From assembly GCF_046764005.1 (NCBI RefSeq), contig NZ_JBKOFW010000001.1:744001-808000 (forward strand): DNA of 64,000 nucleotides, read 5' to 3'. The translations under genes and the position numbers were made by a program. Every line of letters starts with the position of its first letter. The first letter of the stretch is position 1. The stretch comes from Oryzobacter faecalis (lineage in GTDB: Bacteria; Actinomycetota; Actinomycetes; Actinomycetales; Dermatophilaceae). The notes under the pieces are model-generated. The model had not been told where the DNA came from. It was given only the letters and a program-made list of their open reading frames with translations, and ran no database searches. Positions 42,167 through 50,401 of this stretch are shown here, piece after piece.

Positions 42167-42766
42167 TCAGCGCCAGAGCGCGGCCCAGGTCCGGGGCCCG
42201 ACGCGACCGTCGACCTCGAGGCCCCGCTTGCGCTGGAAGGCCTTGACGACGCCCTCGGTGGCCGGTCCGAAGCTGCCGTCGAGCACGATGGTGAAGCCGT
42301 GCGAGCGCAGCCGGCGCTGGACCGCCTTGACGCGCTCGCCCTTCATGCCCTTGGAGACCGTGCCGGTGAACGGCGGGTGGGGAGGGCCGATCCCCGGGAT
42401 CGGCTGGCCCGCGTAGTCGGTGGACCAGCCTGCGTAGGTACGGCCCCAGGTGCGGCACAGCGTCGTGATGGACACCTCGCTGCACAGCCCCGGCGCCGGC
42501 CAGTCGGTGCTCCAGATCCTGCCGTTCCCGGTGGAGAGCGCGACGTGGCCGAAGCGGCTGCCCTTGATGTAGACCGGTACCCCCGGTGGCGGGTGGGCGT
42601 CGTGGCGCAGGTTGCGGGCGGCCTGCAGCGCGGCGTTGGCGTCCGGGAGCCCCGCCGGCCTGGCGTCGAGCCAGCGCATGACGAAGTTCAAACACTTCTT
42701 CGGCCGGCAGCGCCGGGTCCCGCGCGCGGCCCTCACCGACTCGGCCGGCGTCCTCACGGCGTGCAC
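42167..42766 (-). CDS. putative CHAP/NlpC-like peptidoglycan hydrolase with C-terminal peptidoglycan-binding domain
   Basis: 199 residues. The N-terminal part has RPKKCLNFVMRW (Cys25) and RFGHVALSTGNGRIWSTDW (His74), an arrangement seen in CHAP-type cysteine amidases. Residues about 135-199 are a PG_binding_1 repeat (SKGMKGERVKAVQRRLRSHG, then LDGSFGPATEGVVKAFQRKR, GPRTWAAL). No signal peptide is seen. The GTG start is tentative because a nearby out-of-frame ATG at 42798 has the better ribosome site. It is the first gene of the minus-strand unit ending with the MBL gene. Confidence 0.72.
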   Translation of the reverse strand: MHAVRTPAESVRAARGTRRCRPKKCLNFVMRWLDARPAGLPDANAALQAARNLRHDAHPPPGVPVYIKGSRFGHVALSTGNGRIWSTDWPAPGLCSEVSITTLCRTWGRTYAGWSTDYAGQPIPGIGPPHPPFTGTVSKGMKGERVKAVQRRLRSHGFTIVLDGSFGPATEGVVKAFQRKRGLEVDGRVGPRTWAALWR

Positions 42767-42916
42767 CCCGGCTGTCGCCGGCTCGTCCGGGTCGTCATCG
42801 ACGACACCCCTTTCCCCTGTCGAGCACCGTCGGGACCGGGCGCGGCCCGCGTCCCCCGCGAGCCGCCACCGGGACCCGGGCGAGCAGGTCCTCCCCTACG
42901 GTGTGTCCCGATTGTC

Positions 42917-42930
42917 CCGAGCGCGCTCGG
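42917..42930. promoter_or_regulatory. perfect palindrome CCGAGCGCGCTCGG in a divergent intergenic region
   Basis: A 14-base perfect inverted repeat lies between the peptidoglycan-binding operon (minus) and the MOSC-like gene (plus), within the 257-base gap 42767-43023. It could be a shared operator or just GC-rich chance symmetry. Elsewhere in this gap I see only loose -35/-10 like words (TTGTCC, CATAGT). Confidence 0.3.
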
Positions 42931-43023
42931 ACCCCGTCCATAGTCACCTCGGGTGGTTCCGCAGGCTGCGGACGGCCCGAGCGGGCGGTTGAGATGTCGG
43001 GGCTCGGGTGTATTCATGGAGTC

Positions 43024-43359
43024 ATGGACGTCATCCGGGTCCGGTCGATCCGCACCTACCCGGCGCGCGGCGAGCCCGGCGTCGAGGTCGATGCCGTCCA
43101 CGTCGGCGCGGCCGGGCTCGAGGGGGACCGGCCGAAGAAGGCCGCGGTCTCCCTCGTCGGCCACGACTCGCCGGCCACCCGCGCCAACCTCGTCCTCGAC
43201 GTGCCGACGGCCGACGTCGAGCGGCTCGAGGGGTCGGTGCTGCGCGTCGGTGAGGTCCTCCTGGCCGTCGAGCCCACCGGCAACGCCTGCGCCGGCCTCT
43301 ACGCGGCGGTCGGCCAGGAGGGATGGGTGCGCGTCGGCGACGCGGTGCGGCGCACGTGA
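43024..43359 (+). CDS. small MOSC-like domain protein
   Basis: 111 residues. The fragment VIRVRSIRTYPARGEPGVEVDAVHVGAAGLEGDR is the N-terminal barrel seen in MOSC proteins, here quoted in parts, with PKKAAVSLVG and ANLVLDVPTADVERLEGSVLRVGEV. It ends in AVEPTGNACAGLYAAVGQEG, with the single conserved Cys region of MOSC. The protein is shorter than full MOSC enzymes, and sulfur carriage is only an inference. Its stop overlaps the next gene's GTG (GTGA), tying it to the lipid-modifying pair. Confidence 0.75.
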   Translation: MDVIRVRSIRTYPARGEPGVEVDAVHVGAAGLEGDRPKKAAVSLVGHDSPATRANLVLDVPTADVERLEGSVLRVGEVLLAVEPTGNACAGLYAAVGQEGWVRVGDAVRRT

Positions 43360-44732
43360 CCGCCGTGGCCACGCGGGTCCACGAGGCGGGCGTCCAGCGG
43401 CTCGTCGACAGCTTCCGTGCGGTCCCGCCGGGGGAGCCCGCCCGGCTCGCGAAGCGCACCTCGAACCTGTTCCGCGGACGAGCCCCCACGGCGGCCCCCG
43501 GACTGGACACCTCGGGCCTGACCGGGGTGCTCGAGGTCGACCCCGTCGCCCGCACGGCCGACGTCCAGGGCATGTGCACCTACGAGCACCTCGTCGACGC
43601 CACGCTCCCGCACGGGCTCACCCCCCTCGTCGTGCCCCAGCTGCGCACCATCACCCTGGGAGGCGCGGTCACCGGGCTGGGCATCGAGTCGGCCTCGTGG
43701 CGCAACGGGCTGCCGCACGAGTCCGTCCTCGAGCTCGACGTCCTCACGGGATCCGGCGAGGTGGTCACCGCCGGCCCCGACCGGCACCGCGACCTCCACC
43801 GCGGCTTCCCCAACAGCTACGGCACCCTCGGCTACGCCACCCGCCTGCGGATCGCGCTCGAGCCGGTCGGGAGCACCGTGTCGCTGCGCCACCTGCGCTT
43901 CCACGACCTCGACGCGCTGCTCGCGACGCTCGGGCAGGTCGTCGGCACCGGGACCCACGAGGGCGCCCCGGTCGACTACCTCGACGGTGTCGTCTTCTCG
44001 GCCGAGGAGTCCTACCTCGTCCTCGGGACCCGCAGCGACGACCCGGGCCCGACGAGCGAGCACACGAAGTCGTCCGTCTACTACCGCTCGATCCAGCACG
44101 ACGGGCCCGCCCCGAAGCGCGACCTCATGACCACCCTCGACTACCTGTGGCGCTGGGACACCGACTGGTTCTGGTGCTCGCGGGCCTTCGGCGCCCAGGA
44201 CCCCCGGCTCCGGCGGCTGTGGCCGCGGCGCTGGCTGCGGAGCAGCGTCTACGGGCGGCTCGTCGCCCTCGACCGTCGCCTGGGCGTCGCCGACCGCCTC
44301 GAGGCGCGGCACGGCCGGCCGCCACGAGAGCGGGTCGTCCAGGACGTCGAGCTGCCGCTGGCGACCACCGGCGAGTTCCTGCGGTGGTTCCTGCGGGAGG
44401 TGCCGATCGAGCCGGTCTGGCTCTGCCCCCTGCGGCTGCTCGACGACGAGCCCTGGACCCTCTACCCACTGCGCCCGGGGCAGGTGTACGTCAACGTCGG
44501 GTTCTGGTCGTCGGTGCCCGCCGAGCCCTCCCGCCCGGGCGCCACGAACCGGCGCATCGAGCGCGAGGTCAGCCGGCTCGGGGGCCACAAGTCCCTGTAC
44601 TCGGAGTCCTTCTACGACGCCGAGGAGTTCGCCCGGCTCTACGGGGGTGCTGCCTACACCGACCTCAAGGACCGCTGGGACCCCCAGCGCCGGTTCCCGG
44701 ACCTGTACGCCAAGGCGGTGCGCGGAGCCTGA
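43356..44732 (+). CDS. FAD-binding oxidoreductase, probable 10-methylene fatty acid reductase (BfaA/TmsA-like)
   Basis: 458 residues. The VAO/PCMH-type FAD domain shows VDPVARTADVQGMCTYEHLVDATLPHGL in parts, then VVPQLRTITLGGAVTGLGIES and NSYGTLGYATRLRIAL. The C-terminal half resembles DHCR24-like sterol-reductase oxidoreductases. In mycobacteria and relatives such a protein (BfaA/TmsA) reduces the 10-methylene lipid made by a partner methyltransferase (BfaB/TmsB) to 10-methyl (tuberculostearic type) fatty acid. The partner gene lies directly downstream. Start GTG overlaps the MOSC-like stop. Confidence 0.82.
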   Translation: MTAVATRVHEAGVQRLVDSFRAVPPGEPARLAKRTSNLFRGRAPTAAPGLDTSGLTGVLEVDPVARTADVQGMCTYEHLVDATLPHGLTPLVVPQLRTITLGGAVTGLGIESASWRNGLPHESVLELDVLTGSGEVVTAGPDRHRDLHRGFPNSYGTLGYATRLRIALEPVGSTVSLRHLRFHDLDALLATLGQVVGTGTHEGAPVDYLDGVVFSAEESYLVLGTRSDDPGPTSEHTKSSVYYRSIQHDGPAPKRDLMTTLDYLWRWDTDWFWCSRAFGAQDPRLRRLWPRRWLRSSVYGRLVALDRRLGVADRLEARHGRPPRERVVQDVELPLATTGEFLRWFLREVPIEPVWLCPLRLLDDEPWTLYPLRPGQVYVNVGFWSSVPAEPSRPGATNRRIEREVSRLGGHKSLYSESFYDAEEFARLYGGAAYTDLKDRWDPQRRFPDLYAKAVRGA

Positions 44733-44778
44733 CCACACCCACCACCGCCGTCGAGCCAACCCGGAGGGAGCGCCACCC

Positions 44779-46038
44779 ATGTCCATCGCCACGATCGTCG
44801 AGTCGGTCGTCGACGGCTCGCTGCCCGTCGGCCTGCGCGCCTACGACGGGTCCTCGCTCGGCCCCCCGGACGCCGCCCGCACCCTCGAGCTGCGCACCCC
44901 GCGCGCCGTGGCCTACCTCGCGACCGCGCCGGGCGACCTCGGGCTGGCGCGCGCGTGGGTGACCGGCGACCTCGCCATCCACGGCATCCACCCCGGCGAC
45001 CCCTACGACGTCCTCGTCGACCTCGCCTCCGTGCGGTTCCACCGACCCACGGCCGCGGCGGCCCTCGACGCCGCGCGCGAGCTGGGGCTGCGTGGCCTGA
45101 CGCCACCTCAGCCGCCACCCCAGGAGGCCCTGCCGCGATGGCGCAGGGTCGCAGAAGGGCTGCGGCACAACCTCGTCCGTGACGCCGGGGCCATCCAGCA
45201 CCACTACGACGTCTCCAACCGCTTCTACGAGCTCGTCCTCGGCCCGTCGATGACCTACACCTGCGCCTGCTACCCGCGCGAGGACGCCACCCTCGAGGAG
45301 GCCCAGGAGAACAAGTACCGCCTCGTGTTCGACAAGCTGCGCCTCGAGGAGGGACAGCGGCTGCTCGACCTCGGCTGCGGCTGGGGCGGGATGGTCCGCT
45401 ACGCGGCGCGGCGCGGGGTGCGCGTCACGGGCGTCACGCTCTCGCGGCAGCAGGCGCAGTGGGCGCAGCGGGCCATCGAGCAGGAGGGGCTCGCCGACCT
45501 CGCGGAGGTGCGGCACGCCGACTACCGCGACGTCACCGCCACCGGCTTCGACGCCGTCTCGTCGATCGGCCTCACCGAGCACGTCGGCGTGCGCAACTAC
45601 CCCTCCTACTTCCGCTTCGTCCTCGACCGGCTGCGTCCGGGCGGGCTCCTCCTCAACCACTGCATCACCCGCCCGCACAACCACCGCCAGGAGACCGGGC
45701 CGTTCATCGACCGCTACGTGTTCCCCGACGGCGAGCTCACCGGGTCGGGACGGGTCATCATGGCCGCCCAGGACGCCGGGCTCGAGGTCCTCCACGAGGA
45801 GAACCTCCGTGACCACTACGCCCTCACGCTCGCCCGGTGGTGCGCCAACCTCGTCGAGCACTGGGACGAGGCCGTGGCCGAGGTGGGCGAGGGCACCGCC
45901 AGGGTCTGGGGCCTGTACATGGCGGGATCGCGCCTCGGCTTCGAGCGAGGCGTGGTCCAGCTGCACCAGGTGCTGGCGGTCAAGCCCTTCGCCGACGGGT
46001 CGACCGGGCTGCCGCTGCGGCCGTGGTGGCGGGCCTGA
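44779..46038 (+). CDS. cyclopropane-fatty-acyl-phospholipid synthase family methyltransferase (BfaB/TmsB-like)
   Basis: 419 residues. An N-terminal domain of about 130 residues precedes the CFA core: IQHHYDVSNRFYELVLGPSM, TYTCACYPREDATLEEAQ, the SAM motif RLLDLGCGWGGMVRYAARRG, VTGVTLSRQQAQWAQ, and VSSIGLTEHVGVRNYPSYF. It transfers a methyl group from SAM to the double bond of an unsaturated acyl chain in phospholipids. With the FAD reductase just upstream, the likely product is a 10-methyl branched chain rather than a cyclopropane. GGAGGGAG precedes the ATG. The upstream frame from 44647 is shadow. Confidence 0.9.
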   Translation: MSIATIVESVVDGSLPVGLRAYDGSSLGPPDAARTLELRTPRAVAYLATAPGDLGLARAWVTGDLAIHGIHPGDPYDVLVDLASVRFHRPTAAAALDAARELGLRGLTPPQPPPQEALPRWRRVAEGLRHNLVRDAGAIQHHYDVSNRFYELVLGPSMTYTCACYPREDATLEEAQENKYRLVFDKLRLEEGQRLLDLGCGWGGMVRYAARRGVRVTGVTLSRQQAQWAQRAIEQEGLADLAEVRHADYRDVTATGFDAVSSIGLTEHVGVRNYPSYFRFVLDRLRPGGLLLNHCITRPHNHRQETGPFIDRYVFPDGELTGSGRVIMAAQDAGLEVLHEENLRDHYALTLARWCANLVEHWDEAVAEVGEGTARVWGLYMAGSRLGFERGVVQLHQVLAVKPFADGSTGLPLRPWWRA

Positions 46039-46046
46039 CCGCGGTG

Positions 46047-46739
46047 TCAGGCGCGGTCGGTGGCCCTGGACGCCGACGGGAGCGACAGCGAGCCGAGCCC
46101 GTCCCAGACCAGCGTCGTGAGGTCGTCGGCGAGCTCGTCGCTGCTCTGCCCGCCGGCGGCCCCACCCGCCGCCAGCCAGGCGTCGGCCGTCGCGCGCACC
46201 ATGCCGACGACGGCCACGCCCCACAGCCTCGGGGTGGGAGAGGCTCCGCCCGCGCCGCCGAGGCCGTGCCCCACGAGGTCGGCGACGTGGCCGGCGATCC
46301 GGTCGGTCAGCCCGGCCGCGACGTCGCCGTTCGGCCGCTCGCCCGGGGGCAGGAGCGGCGCGGTGACGATGAAGCGGTACACCTCGGGGTCGGTCTCGAC
46401 GAGGTGGAGGTAGGCGGCGATGACCGCGCGCACACGAGACCGCGGCGACCCGGCGCCGGCCGCGCCGACGGGCGAGTCGGCGGCCCGGGTGAGACCGCGC
46501 GCGATCGTGCCGTCGACCCGGTCCGCCACGGCGGTCCAGAGCCCGGCCCGGTCGGTGAAGTGGCGGTAGAAGACGGTCTTCGAGGTCCCCGCCGCGGCGG
46601 CGACCTCGTCCATCCCGACCGCGGCCCCGTGGGTGCGGATGGCGCCCAGGGTCGCCTCGACGAGCTCGGCCCGGCGGGCCTGGCGGTGCTCGTCCCACCG
46701 CGAGCTGCGCCCGTCGGGGGTGGCCCTCGTCTCGGTCAT
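46047..46739 (-). CDS. TetR-family transcriptional regulator
   Basis: 230 residues. The TetR N-terminal HTH spans about residues 20-70 (RAELVEATLGAIRTHGAAVG, then MDEVAAAAGTSKTVFYRHFTDRAGLW). The helical C-terminal ligand domain includes AVIAAYLHLVETDPEVYRFI. It is divergent from the thiolase-FabG-MaoC operon with a CGGTA-N5-TACCG palindrome between them. It likely represses that operon and itself until an acyl-CoA or fatty acid binds. This layout resembles Rv0238 near fadA2-fabG4-htdX in M. tuberculosis. Confidence 0.9.
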   Translation of the reverse strand: MTETRATPDGRSSRWDEHRQARRAELVEATLGAIRTHGAAVGMDEVAAAAGTSKTVFYRHFTDRAGLWTAVADRVDGTIARGLTRAADSPVGAAGAGSPRSRVRAVIAAYLHLVETDPEVYRFIVTAPLLPPGERPNGDVAAGLTDRIAGHVADLVGHGLGGAGGASPTPRLWGVAVVGMVRATADAWLAAGGAAGGQSSDELADDLTTLVWDGLGSLSLPSASRATDRA

Positions 46740-46762
46740 GCCCGGACGGTAGCAGGAACCCG

Positions 46763-46777
46763 CGGTACCTGTTACCG
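46763..46777. promoter_or_regulatory. candidate TetR operator (CGGTA-N5-TACCG)
   Basis: A perfect five-base inverted repeat with a CCTGT spacer lies in the 104-base gap between tetR and the thiolase gene. A second related half-site (TACCGG) follows at 46782-46787. Position between divergent genes supports control of both. Confidence 0.55.
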
Positions 46778-46843
46778 TCCGTACCGGATACCTCGTCGCC
46801 CGTCGGGGCGCGGGGCCGAGCCTCGACCCAAGGAGCCAGACCG

Positions 46844-48127
46844 GTGACCACCACCCGCCGCGCCGCCGTCCTCGGCGGCAACCGGATCCCCTTCGCCCGC
46901 CAGTTCGGCGCCTACGCCGAGGCGTCGAACCAGGACATGCTCACCGCCGCCCTCGAGGGCCTCGTCGCCCGCCACGGCCTCGCGGGTGAGCGGCTCGGGG
47001 AGGTCGTCGCCGGCGCCGTCGTCAAGCACAGCCGCGACTTCAACCTCACCCGCGAGGCCGTCCTCGGGTCGAGCCTGAGCCCTGCCACGCCGGCCTACGA
47101 CGTCACGCAGGCTTGCGGCACCGGCCTCGAGGCCACGATCCTCGTCGCGAACAAGATCCGCCTCGGCCAGGTCGAGTCGGGCGTCGCCGGCGGCGTCGAC
47201 TCCTCGTCCGACGCCCCGCTCGTCGTCCCCGAGAAGCTGCGCCGCAAGCTGCTGCGCCTGAACCGAGCCAGGTCCACCGGCGACAAGGCGAAGGCGGCAC
47301 TGAGCCTGCGCCCCACCGACATCGGCGTGCAGGTCCCCGGCAACTCCGAGCCCCGCACCGGCCTGTCGATGGGCGAGCACATGGCCCTCACCGCCGAGCG
47401 CTGGGGCATCACCCGCGAGGCCCAGGACGAGCTCGCCCTCGCGAGCCACCACAACCTCGCGGCCGCCTACGACCGCGGGTTCTTCGACGACCTCCTCACC
47501 CCGTACCTCGGCCTCACCCGCGACCAGAACCTGCGCGCCGAGACCACCCTCGACAAGCTCGCGTCGCTGCGCACCGTCTTCGGCAGCGGCGACGGCGCGA
47601 CGATGACGGCCGGAAACTCCACGCCCCTGACCGACGGCGCCTCCACCGTGCTCCTCGGCTCCGAGGAGTGGGGCGCGGCCCACGGGCTGAGGCCGCTGGC
47701 CTGGCTCGTCGACGCCGAGACCGCCGCCGTCGACTTCGTCTCCGGCGACGAGGGCCTGCTCATGGCCCCGGCCTACGCGGTGTCGCGCCTGCTCGAGCGC
47801 AACGGCCTCTCCCTCCAGGACTTCGACCTCTACGAGATCCACGAGGCGTTCGCCTCGACCGTGCTCACCACCCTCGCGGCGTGGGAGAGCGAGGAGTTCT
47901 GCCGCGAGCGCCTCGGCCGCGAGGCGCCGCTCGGCTCCATCGACCGCTCGAAGCTCAACGTCGCCGGCTCCTCGCTCGCCGCAGGCCACCCGTTCGCCGC
48001 CACCGGCGGGCGCATCGTCGCCACCCTCGCCTCCCTGCTCCGCGACAAGGGGCCGGGCTCGCGCGGCCTCATCTCCGTGTGCGCCGCCGGCGGCATCGGC
48101 GTCACCGCGATCCTCGAGGCGGCCTGA
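46844..48127 (+). CDS. thiolase (FadA2-like acetyl-CoA acyltransferase)
   Basis: 427 residues. The N-terminus GGNRIPFARQFGAYAEASNQ precedes the nucleophilic Cys in YDVTQACGTGLEATILVANK. GNSTPLTDGASTVLLGS follows, then DLYEIHEAFASTVLTTLAAW, SSLAAGHPFAATGGR with the His, and ISVCAAGGIGVTAIL with the second Cys. It differs from the FadA at 7146 (HEAFA in place of NEAFA), matching the FadI/FadA2 trifunctional-like branch. A GTG start at 46844 has AAGGAG upstream. First gene of a three-gene lipid operon. Confidence 0.92.
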   Translation: MTTTRRAAVLGGNRIPFARQFGAYAEASNQDMLTAALEGLVARHGLAGERLGEVVAGAVVKHSRDFNLTREAVLGSSLSPATPAYDVTQACGTGLEATILVANKIRLGQVESGVAGGVDSSSDAPLVVPEKLRRKLLRLNRARSTGDKAKAALSLRPTDIGVQVPGNSEPRTGLSMGEHMALTAERWGITREAQDELALASHHNLAAAYDRGFFDDLLTPYLGLTRDQNLRAETTLDKLASLRTVFGSGDGATMTAGNSTPLTDGASTVLLGSEEWGAAHGLRPLAWLVDAETAAVDFVSGDEGLLMAPAYAVSRLLERNGLSLQDFDLYEIHEAFASTVLTTLAAWESEEFCRERLGREAPLGSIDRSKLNVAGSSLAAGHPFAATGGRIVATLASLLRDKGPGSRGLISVCAAGGIGVTAILEAA

Positions 48128-48128
48128 G

Positions 48129-49493
48129 GTGGCGCACACCGACGGGTACACCGCCTTCGTCTCCTCGACGGCGGGCCGCAAGATCGCGACGACCCTCGGG
48201 CTGCCGCAGCCGGTCGCCCTGCGCCGCCACGTCGCCGGCCGTCCGCTGGCCGACGGGCCCGTGCTCGTCGGCGGCCACGCCGACACCCCGGCGCTGACTG
48301 CCCTGCGCGACGGGCTCACCGCGGCCGGGGCCGACGTCGTCGAGGAGGTGCCGGCCGAGCAGCGCCTCGGCGGGGTCGTCGTCGACCTCACCGCCGCCGA
48401 CGGCCCGACCGACCTCGAGTCGCTGCGGGCCACCCTGGCCCCCGCCCTCAAGCGGCTCGGCCGCTGTGCCCGGGTCGTCGTCGTGGGCCGCGACCCGGCA
48501 CTCGCCACCAGCCCGGCCCAGCGGGCCGCGCGCCGCGCCCTCGAGGGCGCCACCCGCTCGGTCGCCAAGGAACTGCGTGCCGGCGCGACCGCCAACCTCG
48601 TCCTCGTCGCCGACGGGGCCGAGGCCGGCGCCTTGGGCACCGTGACCTTCCTGCTGTCGGCACGCTCGGCCTACGTCGACGGACAGGTCGTGCGCGTCGG
48701 TGCGGCTCCCGGCACGTCCGGGGCCCCCGAGGCTCCCGCCGACCCCGAGCGCCCGCTCGCCGGCAGGGTCGCCGTCGTCACCGGGGCCGCCCGCGGCATC
48801 GGGGCCGACATCGCCCGCACCCTGGGCCGCGACGGCGCCACGGTCGTCTGCGTCGACATCCCCGCGGCGGGGGCCCACCTCGCCGCGGTCGCCAACGAGG
48901 TGGGCGGGACGGCGCTCCAGGTCGACGTCACGGCCGACGACGCCGGCCGGCGGATCCTCGAGCACGCCCGAAGCCGGCACGGCGGGCTCGACGTCGTCGT
49001 CCACAACGCCGGGATCACCCGCGACAAGCTCCTCGTCAACATGGACGCCGAGCGGTGGGCCGGCGTCCTCGACGTCAACCTCGGCTCGATCCTGCGGATG
49101 AACGAGGCGCTGCTTGCCGACGACGGGCTGCGCGAGGGCGGTCGGGTCGTCCTCGTCAGCTCGATCGCCGGGATCGCCGGCAACCGGGGGCAGACGAACT
49201 ACGCGGCGTCCAAGGCGGGGGTCATCGGGCTCGTCGACGCGTACGGCGCCGACGACGCCCTGCGGGACCGTGGCATCACGGTCAACGCGGTCGCCCCCGG
49301 CTTCATCGAGACCGAGATGACCGCGAAGGTCCCGCTGGCGACCCGCGAGCTCGGGCGGCGGCTGAACAGCCTCAACCAGGGCGGGCTGCCGGTCGACGTC
49401 GCCGAGGCCATCGCGTACTTCGCCGCCCCCGCCCAGGGCGCGGTCAGCGGCAACGTCGTGCGCGTGTGCGGCCAGAGCCTGCTGGGGGCCTGA
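48129..49493 (+). CDS. fabG: 3-oxoacyl reductase, high-molecular-weight FabG (FabG4-like)
   Basis: 454 residues, the same length as mycobacterial FabG4. Residues about 1-200 are a flavodoxin-like, NADH-binding-dead N-terminal domain. From about residue 208 the SDR domain starts at LAGRVAVVTGAARGIGADIA. Then come DVVVHNAGITRDKLLVNM and the active site VVLVSSIAGIAGNRGQTNYAASKAG (Ser-Tyr-Lys). It reduces 3-oxoacyl-CoA or -ACP with NADH. Starting one base after the thiolase stop, it is clearly in the same operon. Confidence 0.93.
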   Translation: MAHTDGYTAFVSSTAGRKIATTLGLPQPVALRRHVAGRPLADGPVLVGGHADTPALTALRDGLTAAGADVVEEVPAEQRLGGVVVDLTAADGPTDLESLRATLAPALKRLGRCARVVVVGRDPALATSPAQRAARRALEGATRSVAKELRAGATANLVLVADGAEAGALGTVTFLLSARSAYVDGQVVRVGAAPGTSGAPEAPADPERPLAGRVAVVTGAARGIGADIARTLGRDGATVVCVDIPAAGAHLAAVANEVGGTALQVDVTADDAGRRILEHARSRHGGLDVVVHNAGITRDKLLVNMDAERWAGVLDVNLGSILRMNEALLADDGLREGGRVVLVSSIAGIAGNRGQTNYAASKAGVIGLVDAYGADDALRDRGITVNAVAPGFIETEMTAKVPLATRELGRRLNSLNQGGLPVDVAEAIAYFAAPAQGAVSGNVVRVCGQSLLGA

Positions 49494-50348
49494 GTGGTCA
49501 CCGAGACGCTCCCTGGCATCCCCGCCACGGCCCCGCTGCTCGTGCGGGCTGCGGTCACCTCGCGCGGTCGCCGGGGCGACACCGTCCCCGAGCGGACGCT
49601 GCGGGTCGACGACGTGCGGGTGGACCGTGCCCGGCTCGCCGCGTACCAGCGCCTCACCGGCCACGCGGTCGGCGACACCCTGCCCCAGCCGTACCCGTGG
49701 GTCCTCGCGTTCCCGGTCCAGACCGCCCTGATGGCGCGCGCGGACTTCCCGCTGCCGCTGCCGGGGATGGTCCACCTCTCGAACACCGTGACGACGCACC
49801 GCGCGCTCGACGCCGCCGAGCCGCTGAGCCTGTCGGTGCGGGCCGGTGGGGTGCGCCCGCACCGCCGCGGGCGCACGCTCGACGTGCGGATCGAGGCCCT
49901 CGTCGGCGACGAGCTCGTCTGGGAGTGCGACAGCACCTACCTCAGCCGCGGGCGCGGCTCCGACGACGCCCCGCGCGGCGCCGCACCCCCCGCGGCCCCC
50001 GCCGGGCCGGCCGTCGCCCGCTGGCGGCTCCCCGACGACCTCGGCCGCGAGTACGCCGCCGTCTCCGGCGACGTCAACCCGATCCACCTGCACCCCCTCG
50101 GCGCGAAGGCGCTCGGCTTCCCGCGGCACATCGCGCACGGCATGTGGACCTGGTCGCGCACCCTGGCCGCCCTCGGGCGGGGCTCGCTCGGGCCGTCGCG
50201 CAGTGCGGTCTGGTTCACCGCGCCGGTCTTCCTCCCGAGCACCGTCGAGCTGGTCCGCACCCCGCCGGGTCCCGGGCCGGTGACCGCGGCGCTGCGGTCG
50301 GCGAAGGACCCCACCCGGACCCACCTCGTCCTCACGCTGGCCGCCTGA
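49494..50348 (+). CDS. MaoC/HtdX-like (R)-hydroxyacyl dehydratase
   Basis: 284 residues with a double hot-dog fold. The N-terminal half (VDRARLAAYQRLTGHAVGDTLPQPYPWVLAFP in parts) is the non-catalytic hot-dog. The C-terminal half has the hydratase 2 motif YAAVSGDVNPIHLHPLGAKA with its Asp and His, then GFPRHIAHGMWTWSRTL. It dehydrates 3-hydroxyacyl-CoA or -ACP, completing with FabG and the thiolase a chain-extending or degrading cycle. The GTG start abuts the fabG stop. The set matches M. tuberculosis fadA2-fabG4-htdX. Confidence 0.9.
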   Translation: MVTETLPGIPATAPLLVRAAVTSRGRRGDTVPERTLRVDDVRVDRARLAAYQRLTGHAVGDTLPQPYPWVLAFPVQTALMARADFPLPLPGMVHLSNTVTTHRALDAAEPLSLSVRAGGVRPHRRGRTLDVRIEALVGDELVWECDSTYLSRGRGSDDAPRGAAPPAAPAGPAVARWRLPDDLGREYAAVSGDVNPIHLHPLGAKALGFPRHIAHGMWTWSRTLAALGRGSLGPSRSAVWFTAPVFLPSTVELVRTPPGPGPVTAALRSAKDPTRTHLVLTLAA

Positions 50349-50389
50349 GGGCTCGCTGAGCGAGGGCGGGAACCCCGCCGGGCCGCGGC

Positions 50390-50401
50390 TAGGGTCCGAG
50401 G
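50390..50401 (+). promoter_or_regulatory. leaderless-type promoter -10 (TAGGGT)
   Basis: TAGGGT at 50390-50395, six bases, then the ATG at 50402. Confidence 0.5.

Noticed and set aside
42754..42798. A 14-codon ORF with a good ribosome site ahead of the CHAP-like gene
   Set aside because: Out of frame and without recognisable content. It might be a leader or hint at a frameshift, but this cannot be settled by reading alone.
39113..42943. A 1276-codon plus-strand open frame
   Set aside because: It runs antisense through four recognisable minus-strand genes and has only biased, low-information composition.
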